DNA from: Tubulanus polymorphus
Lineage: Eukaryota > Nemertea > Palaeonemertea > Tubulaniformes > Tubulanidae
Direction of reading: 5' to 3'
Assembly: GCF_964204645.1 (NCBI RefSeq)
Contig: NW_027437459.1
Location: 33,690-97,689, forward strand
Length of the DNA stretch: 64,000 bases
A model generated the notes under the pieces. It was not told where the DNA came from, did no database searches, and saw only the letters and a list, made by a program, of their open reading frames with translations. A program made the translations under genes and the position numbers. Below, piece by piece: positions 38,285 to 51,239 of this stretch; the stretch's first letter is position 1, and every line of letters starts with the position of its first letter.

Positions 38285-41200
38285 ATCAGGATTTTCAGGC
38301 TGCCTTTGGTTCTGAAGATGATGGACTCAATCTGAAAAGATGGGCTAATGCGTATTGAACTGATTTCAAATAGATAGGTGGAAAGATTAAGAATTTTCTG
38401 GCTATTTATGCTCCTGAAGATGATGGACTCGATCTGAAATGATAGGTTAAGGTAAACTGAACTGATTTCGAGTAGATGGACTGAAAGATACAAATTTTTC
38501 TTGCAAAATAGGGTCCAAAAGATGATGAATTCTATCTTAATTGATGGGTTAGGGTGTACTGAACTGATTTCAAATAGATAGGTTGAAAGAATCAGAATTT
38601 TCGGGCTGCTTTTGGTTCTGAAGATGATGGATTCAATCTGAAAAGATGTGTTAAGGCGTATTGAACTGATTTCAAATAGATAGGTGGAAAGATTAAGAAT
38701 TTTCTGGCTATTTATGCTCCTGAAGATGATGGACTCGATCTGAAATGATAGGTTAAGGTAGACTGAACTGATTCTGAATAGATGGACTGAAAGATACAGA
38801 TTTTTCTTGCAAAATAGGGTCCTAAAGATGATGAGTTCTATCTTAATTGATTGGTTAGGGTGTACTGAACTGATTTCAAATAGATAGGTGGAAAGATTAA
38901 GAATTTTCTGGCTATTTATGCTCCTGAAGATGATGGACTCGTTCTGAAATGATAGGTTAAGGTAAACTGAACTGATTTCGAGTAGATGGACTGAAAGATA
39001 CAGATTTTTCTTGCAAAATAGGGTCCTAAAGATGATGAATTCTATCTTAATTGATGGGTTAGGGTGTACTGAACTGATTTCAAATAGATAGGTTGAAAGA
39101 ATCAGAATTTTCTGGCTGCTTTTGGTTCTGAAGATGATGGATTCAATCTGAAAAGATGTGTTAAGGCGTATTGAACTGATTTAAAATAGATAGGTGGAAA
39201 GATTAAGAATTTTCTGGCTATTTATGCTCCTGAAGATGATGGACTCGATCTGAAATGATAGGTTAAGGTAAACTGAACTGATTTCGAGTAGATGGACTTA
39301 AAGATACAGATTTTTCTTGCAAAATAGGGTCCTAAAGATGATGAGTTCTATCTTAATTGATGGGTTAGGGTGTACTGAACTGATTTCAAATAGATAGGTT
39401 GAAAGATTAAGAATTTTCTGGCTATTTATGCTCCTGAAGATGATGGACTCGATCTGAAATGATAGGTTAAGGTAAACTGAATTGATTTCGAGTAGATGGA
39501 CTGAAAGATACAGATTTTTCTTGCAAAATAGGGTCCTAAAGATGATGAATTCTATCTTAATTGATGGGTTAGGGTGTACTGAACTGATTTCAAATAGATA
39601 GGTTGAAAGAATCAGAATTTTCTGGCTGCTTTTGGTTCTGAAGATGATGGATTCAATCTGAAAAGATGTGTTATGGCGTATTGAACTGATTTCAAATAGA
39701 TAGGTGGAAAGATTAAGAATTTTCTGGCTATTTATGCTCCTGAAGATGATTGACTCGATCTGAAATGATAGGTTAGGTAGACTGAACTGATTTCGAGTAG
39801 ATGGACTGAAAGATACAGATTTTTCTTGCAAAATAGGGTCCTAAAGATGATGAGTTCTATCTTAATTGATGGGTTAGGGTGTACTGAACTGATTTCAAAT
39901 AGATAGGTGGAAAGATTAAGAATTTTCTGGTTATTTATGCTCCTGAAGATGATGGACTCGATCTGAAATGATAGGTTAAGGTAAACTGAACTGATTTCGA
40001 GTAGATGGACTGAAAGATACAGATTTTTCTTGCAAAACAGGGTCCTAAAGATGATGAATTCTATCTTGATTGATGGGTTAAGGCGTATTGAACTGATTTC
40101 AAATAGATAGGTGGAAAGAATCAGGATTTTCAGGCTGCCTTTGGTTCTGAAGATGATGGACTCAATCTGAAAAGATGGGCTAATGCGTATTGAACTGATT
40201 TCAAATAGATAGGTGGAAAGATTAAGAATTTTCTGGCTATTTATGCTCCTGAAGATGATGGACTCGATCTGAAATGATAGGTTAAGGTAAACTGAACTGA
40301 TTTCGAGTAGATGGACTGAAAGATACAAATTTTTCTTGCAAAATAGGGTCCAAAAGATGATGAATTCTATCTTAATTGATGGGTTAGGGTGTACTGAACT
40401 GATTTCAAATAGATAGGTTGAAAGAATCAGAATTTTCGGGCTGCTTTTGGTTCTGAAGATGATGGATTCAATCTGAAAAGATGTGTTAAGGCGTATTGAA
40501 CTGATTTCAAATAGATAGGTGGAAAGATTAAGAATTTTCTGGCTATTTATGCTCCTGAAGATGATGGACTCGATCTGAAATGATAGGTTAAGGTAGACTG
40601 AACTGATTCTGAATAGATGGACTGAAAGATACAGATTTTTCTTGCAAAATAGGGTCCTAAAGATGATGAGTTCTATCTTAATTGATTGGTTAGGGTGTAC
40701 TGAACTGATTTCAAATAGATAGGTGGAAAGATTAAGAATTTTCTGGCTATTTATGCTCCTGAAGATGATGGACTCGTTCTGAAATGATAGGTTAAGGTAA
40801 ACTGAACTGATTTCGAGTAGATGGACTGAAAGATACAGATTTTTCTTGCAAAATAGGGTCCTAAAGATGATGAATTCTATCTTAATTGATGGGTTAGGGT
40901 GTACTGAACTGATTTCAAATAGATAGGTTGAAAGAATCAGAATTTTCTGGCTGCTTTTGGTTCTGAAGATGATGGATTCAATCTGAAAAGATGTGTTAAG
41001 GCGTATTGAACTGATTTAAAATAGATAGGTGGAAAGATTAAGAATTTTCTGGCTATTTATGCTCCTGAAGATGATGGACTCGATCTGAAATGATAGGTTA
41101 AGGTAAACTGAACTGATTTCGAGTAGATGGACTTAAAGATACAGATTTTTCTTGCAAAATAGGGTCCTAAAGATGATGAGTTCTATCTTAATTGATGGGT

Positions 41201-41566
41201 TAGGGTGTACTGAACTGATTTCAAATAGATAGGTTGAAAGATTAAGAATTTTCTGGCTATTTATGCTCCTGAAGATGATGGACTCGATCTGAAATGATAG
41301 GTTAAGGTAAACTGAATTGATTTCGAGTAGATGGACTGAAAGATACAGATTTTTCTTGCAAAATAGGGTCCTAAAGATGATGAATTCTATCTTAATTGAT
41401 GGGTTAGGGTGTACTGAACTGATTTCAAATAGATAGGTTGAAAGAATCAGAATTTTCTGGCTGCTTTTGGTTCTGAAGATGATGGATTCAATCTGAAAAG
41501 ATGTGTTAAGGCGTATTGAACTGATTTAAAATAGATAGGTGGAAAGATTAAGAATTTTCTGGCTAT
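37897..41566 (+). repeat. Tandem pair of 18-monomer repeats, third location
   Basis: The pair is 37897-39731 and 39732-41566, with tcaggattttcaggc markers at 38285 and 40120. It is preceded by another interval of the same length but different composition (36450-38284). Confidence 0.85.
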
Positions 41567-42471
41567 TTATGCTCCTGAAGATGATGGACTCGATCTGAAA
41601 TGATAGGTTAAGGTAAACTGAACGGATTTCGAGTAGATGGACTTAAAGATACAGATTTTTCTTGCAAAATAGGGTCCTAAAGATGATGAGTTCTATCTTA
41701 ATTGATGGGTTAGGGTGTACTGAACTGATTTCAAATAGATAGGTTGAAAGATTAAGAATTTTCTGGCTATTTATGCTCCTGAAGATGATGGACTCGATCT
41801 GAAATGATAGGTTAAGGTAAACTGAACTGATTTCGAGCAGATGGACTGAAAGATACAGATTTTTCTTGCAAAATAGGGTCCTAAAGATGATGAATTCTAT
41901 CTTAATTTATGGGTTAGGGTGAACTGAACTGATTTCAAATAGATAGGTGGAAAGAATCAGAATTTTCTGGCTGCCTTTGGTTCTGAAGATGATGGACTCA
42001 ATCTGAAAAGATGGGCTAAGGCGTATTGAACTGATTTCAAATAGATAGGTGGAAAGATTAAGAATTGTCTGGCTATTTATGCTCCTGAAGATGATGGACT
42101 CGATCTGAAATGATAGGTTAAGGTAAACTGAACTGATTTCGAGTAGATGGACTGAAAGATACAAATTTTTCTTGCAAAATAGGGTCCTAAAGATGATGAA
42201 TTCTATCTTAATTGATGGGTTAGGGTGTACTGAACTGATTTCAAATAGATAGGTTGAAAGAATCAGAATTTTCTGGCTGCTTTTGGTTCTGAAGATGATG
42301 GATTCAATCTGAAAAGATGTGTTAAGGCGTATTGAACTGATTTAAAATAGATAGGTGGAAAGATTAAGAATTTTCTGGCTATTTATGCTCCTGAAGATGA
42401 TGGACTCGATCTGAAATGATAGGTTAAGGTAAACTGAACTGATTTCGAGTAGATGGACTGAAAGATACAGA
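37897..42471 (+). repeat. Conserved 4575-bp block, copy 3
   Basis: The third copy lies 12851 bp after copy 2 with identical internal spacing (ggtccaaaag at 38512 and 40347; gaacggatttcgag at 41622). It is preceded not by the usual context but by a recombinant 18-monomer interval. Confidence 0.86.
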
Positions 42472-43144
42472 TTTTTTCTTGCAAAATAGGGTCCTAAAGA
42501 TGATGAGTTCTATCTTAATTGATGGGTTAGGGTGTACTGAACTGATTTCAAATAGATAGGTTGAAAGATTAAGAATTTTCTGGCTATTTATGCTCCTGAA
42601 GATGATGGACTCGATCTGAAATGATAGGTTAAGGTAAACTGAACTGATTTCGAGCAGATGGACTGAAAGATACAGATCTTTCTTGCAAAATAGGGTCCTA
42701 AAGATGATGAATTCTATCTTAATTGATGGGTTAGGGTGAACTGAACTGATTTCAAATAGATAGGTGGAAAGAATCAGAATTTTCTGGCTGCCTTTGGTTC
42801 TGAAGATGATGGACTCAATCTGAAAAGATGGGCTAAGGCGTATTGAACTGATTTCAAATAGATAGGTGGAAAGATTAAGAATTTTCTGGCTATTTATGCT
42901 CCTGAGGATGATGCACTCGATCTGAAAGGATAGGTTAAGGTAGACTGAACTGATTTCGAGTAGATGGACTGAAAGATACAGATTTTTCTTGCAAAATAGG
43001 GTCCTAAAGATGATGAATTCTATCTTAATTGATGGGTAAGGGTGTACTGAACTGATTTCAAATAGATAGGTTGAAAGAATCAGAATTTTCTGGCTGCTTT
43101 TGGTTCTGAAGATGATGGATTCAATCTGAAAAGATGTGTTAAGG

Positions 43145-44266
43145 CGCATTGAACTGATTTCAAATAGATAGGTGGAAAGATTAAGAATTTTCTGGCTATT
43201 TATGCTCCTGAAGATGATGGACTCGATCTGAAATGATAGGTTAAGGTAAACTGAACTGATTTCGAGTAGATGGACTGAAAGATACAGATTTTTCTTGCAA
43301 AATAGGGTCCTAAAGATGATGAATTCTATCTTAATTGATGGGTTAGGGTGTACTGAACTGATTTCAAATAGATAGGTGGAAAGATTAAGAATTTTCTGGC
43401 TATTTATGCTCCTGAAGATGATGGACTCGATCTGAAATGATAGGTTAAGGTAAACTGAACTGATTTCGAGCAGATGGACTGAAAGATACAGATTTTTCTT
43501 GCAAAATAGGGTCCTAAGGATGATGAATTCTATCTTAATTGATGGGTTAGGGTGAACTGAACTGATTTCAAATAGATAGGTGGAAAGAATCAGAATTTTC
43601 TGGCTGCCTTTGGTTCTGAAGATGATGGACTCAATCTGAAAAGATGGGCTAAGGCGTATTGAACTGATTTCAAATAGATAGGTGGAAAGATTAAGAATTT
43701 TCTGGCTATTTATGCTCCTGAAGATGATGGACTCGATCTGAAATGATAGGTTAAGGTAAACTGAACTGATTTCGAGCAGATGGACTGAAAGATACAGATT
43801 TTTGTTGCAAAATAGGGTCCTAAAGATGATGAATTCTATCTTAATTGATGGGTTAGGGTGAACTGAACTGATTTCAAATAGATAGGTGGAAAGAATCAGA
43901 ATTTTCTGGCTGCCTTTGGTTCTGAAGATGATGGACTCAATCTGAAAAGATGGGCTAAGGCGTATTGAACTGATTTCAAATAGATAGGTGTAAAGATTAA
44001 GAATTTTCTGGCTATTTATGCTCCTGAAGATGATGGACTCGATCTGAAATGATAGGTTAAGGTAAACTGAACTGATTTCGAGTAGATGGACTGAAAGATA
44101 CAGATTTTTCTTGCAAAATAGGGTCCTAAAGATGATGAATTCTATCTTAATTGATGGGTAAGGGTGTACTGAACTGATTTCAAATAGATAGGTTGAAAGA
44201 ATCAGAATTTTCTGGCTGCTTTTGGTTCTGAAGATGATGGATTCAATCTGAAAAGATGTGTTAAGG
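43145..44266 (+). repeat. Eleven-monomer gcgcattg interval (U8)
   Basis: The gcgcattg markers at 43145 and 44267 are 1122 bp apart and the tttttgttgc trimer is present, as in U5. U8 is thus U5-like here although its neighbour U7 is U6-like, so unit types alternate and do not grade along the array. Confidence 0.83.
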
Positions 44267-46035
44267 CGCATTGAACTGATTTCAAATAGATAGGTGGAAA
44301 GATTAAGAATTTTCTGGCTATTTATGCTCCTGAAGATGATGGACTCGATCTGAAATGATAGGTTAAGGTAAACTGAACTGATTTCGAGTAGATGGACTGA
44401 AAGATACAGATTTTTCTTGCAAAATAGGGTCCTAAAGATGATGAATTCTATCTTAATTGATGGGTTAGGGTGAACTGAACTGATTTCAAATAGATAGGTG
44501 GAAAGAATCAGAATTTTCTGGCTGCCTTTGGTTCTGAAGATGATGGACTCAATCTGAAAAGATGGGCTAAGGCGTATTGAACTGATTTCAAATAGATAGG
44601 TGTAAAGATTAAGAATTTTCTGGCTATTTATGCTCCTGAAGATGATGGACTCGATCTGAAATGATAGGTTAAGGTAAACTGAACTGATTTCGAGTAGATG
44701 GACTGAAAGATACAGATTTTTCTTGCAAAATAGGGTCCTAAAGATGATGAATTCTATCTTAATTGATGGGTTAGGGTGTACTGAACTGATTTCAAATAGA
44801 TAGGTTGAAAGAATCAGAATTTTCTGGCTGCTTTTGGTTCTGAAGATGATGGATTCAATCTGAAAAGATGTGTTAAGGCGTATTGAACTGATTTAAAATA
44901 GATAGGTGGAAAGATTAAGAATTTTCTGGCTATTTATGCTCCTGAAGATGATGGACTCGATCTGAAATGATAGGTTAAGGTTGACTGAACTGATTCTGAA
45001 TAGATGGACTGAAAGATACAGATTTTTCTTGCAAAATAGGGTCCTAAAGATGATGAGTTCTATCTTAATTGATTGGTTAGGGTGTACTGAACTGATTTCA
45101 AATAGATAGGTGGAAAGATTAAGAATTTTCTGTCTATTTATGCTCCTGAAGATGATGGACTCGATCTGAAATGATAGGTTAAGGTAAACTGAACTGATTT
45201 CGAGTAGATGGACTGAAAGATACAGATTTTTCTTGCAAAATAGGGTCCTAAAGATGATGAATTCTATCTTAATTGATGGGTTAGGGTGTACTGAACTGAT
45301 TTCAAATAGATAGGTGGAAAGATTAAGAATTTTCTGGCTATTTATGCTCCTGAAGATGATGGACTCGATCTGAAATGATAGGTTAAGGTAAACTGAACTT
45401 ATTTCGAGTAGATGGACTGAAAGATACAGATTTTTCTTGCAAAATAGGGTCCTAAAGATGATGAATTCTATCTTAATTGATGGGTTAGGGTGTACTGAAC
45501 TGATTTCAAATAGATAGGTTGAAAGAATCAGAATTTTCTGGCTGCTTTTGGTTCTGAAGATGATGGATTCAATCTGAAAAGATGTGTTATGGCGTATTGA
45601 ACTGATTTCAAATAGATAGGTGGAAAGATTAAGAATTTTCTGGCTATTTATGCTCCTGAAGATGATTGACTCGATCTGAAATGATAGGTTAGGTAGACTG
45701 AACTGATTTCGAGTAGATGGACTGAAAGATACAGATTTTTCTTGCAAAATAGGGTCCTAAAGATGATGAGTTCTATCTTAATTGATGGGTTAGGGTGTAC
45801 TGAACTGATTTCAAATAGATAGGTGGAAAGATTAAGAATTTTCTGGTTATTTATGCTCCTGAAGATGATGGACTCGATCTGAAATGATAGGTTAAGGTAA
45901 ACTGAACTGATTTCGAGTAGATGGACTGAAAGATACAGATTTTTCTTGCAAAACAGGGTCCTAAAGATGATGAATTCTATCTTGATTGATGGGTTAAGGC
46001 GTATTGAACTGATTTCAAATAGATAGGTGGAAAGA

Positions 46036-47564
46036 ATCAGGATTTTCAGGCTGCCTTTGGTTCTGAAGATGATGGACTCAATCTGAAAAGATGGGCTAAT
46101 GCGTATTGAACTGATTTCAAATAGATAGGTGGAAAGATTAAGAATTTTCTGGCTATTTATGCTCCTGAAGATGATGGACTCGATCTGAAATGATAGGTTA
46201 AGGTAAACTGAACTGATTTCGAGTAGATGGACTGAAAGATACAAATTTTTCTTGCAAAATAGGGTCCAAAAGATGATGAATTCTATCTTAATTGATGGGT
46301 TAGGGTGTACTGAACTGATTTCAAATAGATAGGTTGAAAGAATCAGAATTTTCGGGCTGCTTTTGGTTCTGAAGATGATGGATTCAATCTGAAAAGATGT
46401 GTTAAGGCGTATTGAACTGATTTCAAATAGATAGGTGGAAAGATTAAGAATTTTCTGGCTATTTATGCTCCTGAAGATGATGGACTCGATCTGAAATGAT
46501 AGGTTAAGGTAGACTGAACTGATTCTGAATAGATGGACTGAAAGATACAGATTTTTCTTGCAAAATAGGGTCCTAAAGATGATGAGTTCTATCTTAATTG
46601 ATTGGTTAGGGTGTACTGAACTGATTTCAAATAGATAGGTGGAAAGATTAAGAATTTTCTGTCTATTTATGCTCCTGAAGATGATGGACTCGATCTGAAA
46701 TGATAGGTTAAGGTAAACTGAACTGATTTCGAGTAGATGGACTGAAAGATACAGATTTTTCTTGCAAAATAGGGTCCTAAAGATGATGAATTCTATCTTA
46801 ATTGATGGGTTAGGGTGTACTGAACTGATTTCAAATAGATAGGTGGAAAGATTAAGAATTTTCTGGCTATTTATGCTCCTGAAGATGATGGACTCGATCT
46901 GAAATGATAGGTTAAGGTAAACTGAACTTATTTCGAGTAGATGGACTGAAAGATACAGATTTTTCTTGCAAAATAGGGTCCTAAAGATGATGAATTCTAT
47001 CTTAATTGATGGGTTAGGGTGTACTGAACTGATTTCAAATAGATAGGTTGAAAGAATCAGAATTTTCTGGCTGCTTTTGGTTCTGAAGATGATGGATTCA
47101 ATCTGAAAAGATGTGTTATGGCGTATTGAACTGATTTCAAATAGATAGGTGGAAAGATTAAGGATTTTCTGGCTATTTATGCTCCTGAAGATGATTGACT
47201 CGATCTGAAATGATAGGTTAGGTAGACTGAACTGATTTCGAGTAGATGGACTGAAAGATACAGATTTTTCTTGCAAAATAGGGTCCTAAAGATGATGAGT
47301 TCTATCTTAATTGATGGGTTAGGGTGTACTGAACTGATTTCAAATAGATAGGTGGAAAGATTAAGAATTTTCTGGTTATTTATGCTCCTGAAGATGATGG
47401 ACTCGATCTGAAATGATAGGTTAAGGTAAACTGAACTGATTTCGAGTAGATGGACTGAAAGATACAGATTTTTCTTGCAAAACAGGGTCCTAAAGATGAT
47501 GAATTCTATCTTGATTGATGGGTTAAGGCGTATTGAACTGATTTCAAATAGATAGGTGGAAAGA
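46036..47564 (+). repeat. Recombinant 15-monomer interval
   Basis: It has the same bounding markers as the 18-monomer repeat but is 1529 bp (15 x 102 - 1). It begins like that repeat (ggtccaaaag near 46263, gattggttagg near 46600), then continues with ctgtctatt (near 46659) and gaacttatttcgag (near 46926), which belong to the series following aggttgactg. The switch falls at gattggttagg, a variant present in both contexts. Confidence 0.8.
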
Positions 47565-49672
47565 ATCAGGATTTTCAGGCTGCCTTTGGTTCTGAAGATG
47601 ATGGACTCAATCTGAAAAGATGGGCTAATGCGTATTGAACTGATTTCAAATAGATAGGTGGAAAGATTAAGAATTTTCTGGCTATTTATGCTCCTGAAGA
47701 TGATGGACTCGATCTGAAATGATAGGTTAAGGTAAACTGAACTGATTTCGAGTAGATGGACTGAAAGATACAAATTTTTCTTGCAAAATAGGGTCCAAAA
47801 GATGATGAATTCTATCTTAATTGATGGGTTAGGGTGTACTGAACTGATTTCAAATAGATAGGTTGAAAGAATCAGAATTTTCGGGCTGCTTTTGGTTCTG
47901 AAGATGATGGATTCAATCTGAAAAGATGTGTTAAGGCGTATTGAACTGATTTCAAATAGATAGGTGGAAAGATTAAGAATTTTCTGGCTATTTATGCTCC
48001 TGAAGATGATGGACTCGATCTGAAATGATAGGTTAAGGTAGACTGAACTGATTCTGAATAGATGGACTGAAAGATACAGATTTTTCTTGCAAAATAGGGT
48101 CCTAAAGATGATGAGTTCTATCTTAATTGATTGGTTAGGGTGTACTGAACTGATTTCAAATAGATAGGTGGAAAGATTAAGAATTTTCTGGCTATTTATG
48201 CTCCTGAAGATGATGGACTCGTTCTGAAATGATAGGTTAAGGTAAACTGAACTGATTTCGAGTAGATGGACTGAAAGATACAGATTTTTCTTGCAAAATA
48301 GGGTCCTAAAGATGATGAATTCTATCTTAATTGATGGGTTAGGGTGTACTGAACTGATTTCAAATAGATAGGTTGAAAGAATCAGAATTTTCTGGCTGCT
48401 TTTGGTTCTGAAGATGATGGATTCAATCTGAAAAGATGTGTTAAGGCGTATTGAACTGATTTAAAATAGATAGGTGGAAAGATTAAGAATTTTCTGGCTA
48501 TTTATGCTCCTGAAGATGATGGACTCGATCTGAAATGATAGGTTAAGGTAAACTGAACTGATTTCGAGTAGATGGACTTAAAGATACAGATTTTTCTTGC
48601 AAAATAGGGTCCTAAAGATGATGAGTTCTATCTTAATTGATGGGTTAGGGTGTACTGAACTGATTTCAAATAGATAGGTTGAAAGATTAAGAATTTTCTG
48701 GCTATTTATGCTCCTGAAGATGATGGACTCGATCTGAAATGATAGGTTAAGGTAAACTGAATTGATTTCGAGTAGATGGACTGAAAGATACAGATTTTTC
48801 TTGCAAAATAGGGTCCTAAAGATGATGAATTCTATCTTAATTGATGGGTTAGGGTGTACTGAACTGATTTCAAATAGATAGGTTGAAAGAATCAGAATTT
48901 TCTGGCTGCTTTTGGTTCTGAAGATGATGGATTCAATCTGAAAAGATGTGTTAAGGCGTATTGAACTGATTTAAAATAGATAGGTGGAAAGATTAAGAAT
49001 TTTCTGGCTATTTATGCTCCTGAAGATGATGGACTCGATCTGAAATGATAGGTTAAGGTAAACTGAACGGATTTCGAGTAGATGGACTTAAAGATACAGA
49101 TTTTTCTTGCAAAATAGGGTCCTAAAGATGATGAGTTCTATCTTAATTGATGGGTTAGGGTGTACTGAACTGATTTCAAATAGATAGGTTGAAAGATTAA
49201 GAATTTTCTGGCTATTTATGCTCCTGAAGATGATGGACTCGTACTGAAATGATAGGTTAAGGTAAACTGAACTGATTTCGAGCAGATGGACTGAAAGATA
49301 CAGATTTTTCTTGCAAAATAGGGTCCTAAAGATGATGAATTCTATCTTAATTTATGGGTTAGGGTGAACTGAACTGATTTCAAATAGATAGGTGGAAAGA
49401 ATCAGAATTTTCTGGCTGCCTTTGGTTCTGAAGATGATGGACTCAATCTGAAAAGATGGGCTAAGGCGTATTGAACTGATTTCAAATAGATAGGTGGAAA
49501 GATTAAGAATTGTCTGGCTATTTATGCTCCTGAAGATGATGGACTCGATCTGAAATGATAGGTTAAGGTAAACTGAACTGATTTCGAGTAGATGGACTGA
49601 AAGATACAAATTTTTCTTGCAAAATAGGGTCCTAAAGATGATGAATTCTATCTTAATTGATGGGTTAGGGTG
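47177..49672 (+). repeat. Conserved block, 5'-truncated copy 4
   Basis: This follows 39732-42227 at offset 7445 and so includes only the second of the two 18-monomer repeats found in the full block. Small private changes are seen, such as ctcgtactg near 49241 and gattaaggatttt near 47158 just before it. Confidence 0.82.
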
Positions 49673-51239
49673 AACTGAACTGATTTCAAATAGATAGGTT
49701 GAAAGAATCAGAATTTTCTGGCTGCTTTTGGTTCTGAAGATGATGGATTCAATCTGAAAAGATGGGCTAAGGCGTATTGAACTTATTTCAAATAGATAGG
49801 TGGAAATATTAAGAATTTCTGGCTATTTATGCTCCTGAAGATGATGGACTCGATCTGAAATGATAGGTTAAGGTAAACTGAACTGATTTCGAGTAGATGG
49901 ACTGAAAGATACAGATTTTTCTTGCAAAATAGGGTCCTAAAGATGATGAATTCTATCTTAATTGATGGGTTAGGGTGTACTGAACTGATTTCAAATAGAT
50001 AGGTTGAAAGAATCAGAATTTTCTGGCTGCTTTTGGTTCTGAAGATGATGGATTCAATCTGAAAAGATGTGTTAAGGCGTATTGAACTGATTTCAAATAG
50101 ATAGGTGCAAAGATTAAGAATTTTCTAGCTATTTATGCTCCTGAAGATGATTGACTCGATCTGAAATGATAGGTTAGGTAGACTGAACTGATTTCGAGTA
50201 GATGGACTGAAAGATACAGATTTTTCTTGCAAAATAGGGTCCTAAAGATGATGAGTTCTATCTTAATTGATGGGTTAGGGTGTACTGAACTGATTTCAAA
50301 TAGATAGGTTGAAAGAATCAGAATTTTCTTGCTGCTTTTGGTTCTGAAGATGATGGATTCAATCTGAAAAGATGGGCTAAGGCGTATTGAACTGATTTCA
50401 AATAGATAGGTGGAAAGATTAAGAATTTTCTGGCTATTTATGCTCCTGAAGATGATGGACTCGATCTGAAATGATAGGTTAAGGTAGACTGAACTGATTC
50501 TGAATAGATGGACTGAAAGATACAGATTTTTCTTGCAAAATAGGGTCCTAAAGATGATGAGTTCTATCTTAATTGATGGCTTAGGGTGTACTGAACTGAT
50601 TTCAAATAGATAGGTGGAAAGATTAAGAATTTTCTGGCTATTTATGCTCCTGAAGATGATGGACTCGATCTGAAATGATAGGTTAAGGTAAACTGAACTG
50701 ATTTCGAGTAGATGGACTGAAAGATACAGATTTTTCTTGCAAAATAGGGTCCTAAAGATGATGAATTCTATCTTAATTGATGGGTTAGGGTGTACTGAAC
50801 TGATTTCAAATAGATAGGTTGAAAGAATCAGAATTTTCTGGCTGCTTTTGGTTCTGAAGATGATGGATTCAATCTGAAAAGATGTGTTAAGGCGTATTGA
50901 ACTGATTTAAAATAGATAGGTGGAAAGATTAAGAATTTTCTGGCTATTTATGCTCCTGAAGATGATGGACTCGATCTGAAATGATAGGTTAAGGTAAACT
51001 GAACTGATTTCGAGTAGATGGACTTAAAGATACAGATTTTTCTTGCAAAATAGGGTCCTAAAGATGATGAGTTCTATCTTAATTGATGGGTTAGGGTGAA
51101 CTGAACTGATTTCAAATAGATAGGTGGAAAGAATCAGAATTTTCTGGCTGCCTTTGGTTCTGAAGATGATGGACTCAATCTGAAAAGATGGGCTAAGGCG
51201 TATTGAACTGATTTCAAATAGATAGGTGGAAAGATTAAG
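49673..51239 (+). repeat. Junction zone between two HOR families
   Basis: After the U8 tail the monomer series resembles 1.2-1.7 kb (gtggaaatatt, aggtgcaaag at 50107, ttctagctatt), followed by gattctgaatag and gatggcttagg as in U1. It still consists only of 102-bp monomers. One A monomer lacks a T (aagaatttctgg near 49810) and one is A3 (near 50172). From six-T 42472 to six-T 52362 the length is 97 x 102 - 4, fully explained by these and the other small indels. Confidence 0.8.

Larger units (their letters stand above)
33192..42471 (+). repeat. Higher-order unit U7, 91 monomers (9280 bp)
   Basis: The length is 91 x 102 - 2 (six-T +1, three A3 deletions). It is the longest complete unit. Its first part follows U6. 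It then has three tcaggattttcaggc markers (36450, 38285, 40120), the first interval being a recombinant. From 37897 it equals the terminal blocks of U4 and U5 in length and marker order. Private changes near the start are a to t reversals at 33207 (gcaaaaaagg) and 33221 (gacgatgag). Confidence 0.88.
42472..49672 (+). repeat. Higher-order unit U8, last and incomplete
   Basis: The unit starts at the eighth type-1 six-T marker. It resembles U5 in having two gcgcattg markers 1122 bp apart (43145 and 44267). The tcaggattttcaggc markers at 46036 and 47565 are 1529 bp apart (15 monomers - 1) instead of 1835. From 47177 the sequence follows 39732 onward until about 49672, where gtgaactg replaces gtgtactg and the order changes. 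No ninth type-1 marker follows. Confidence 0.83.
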
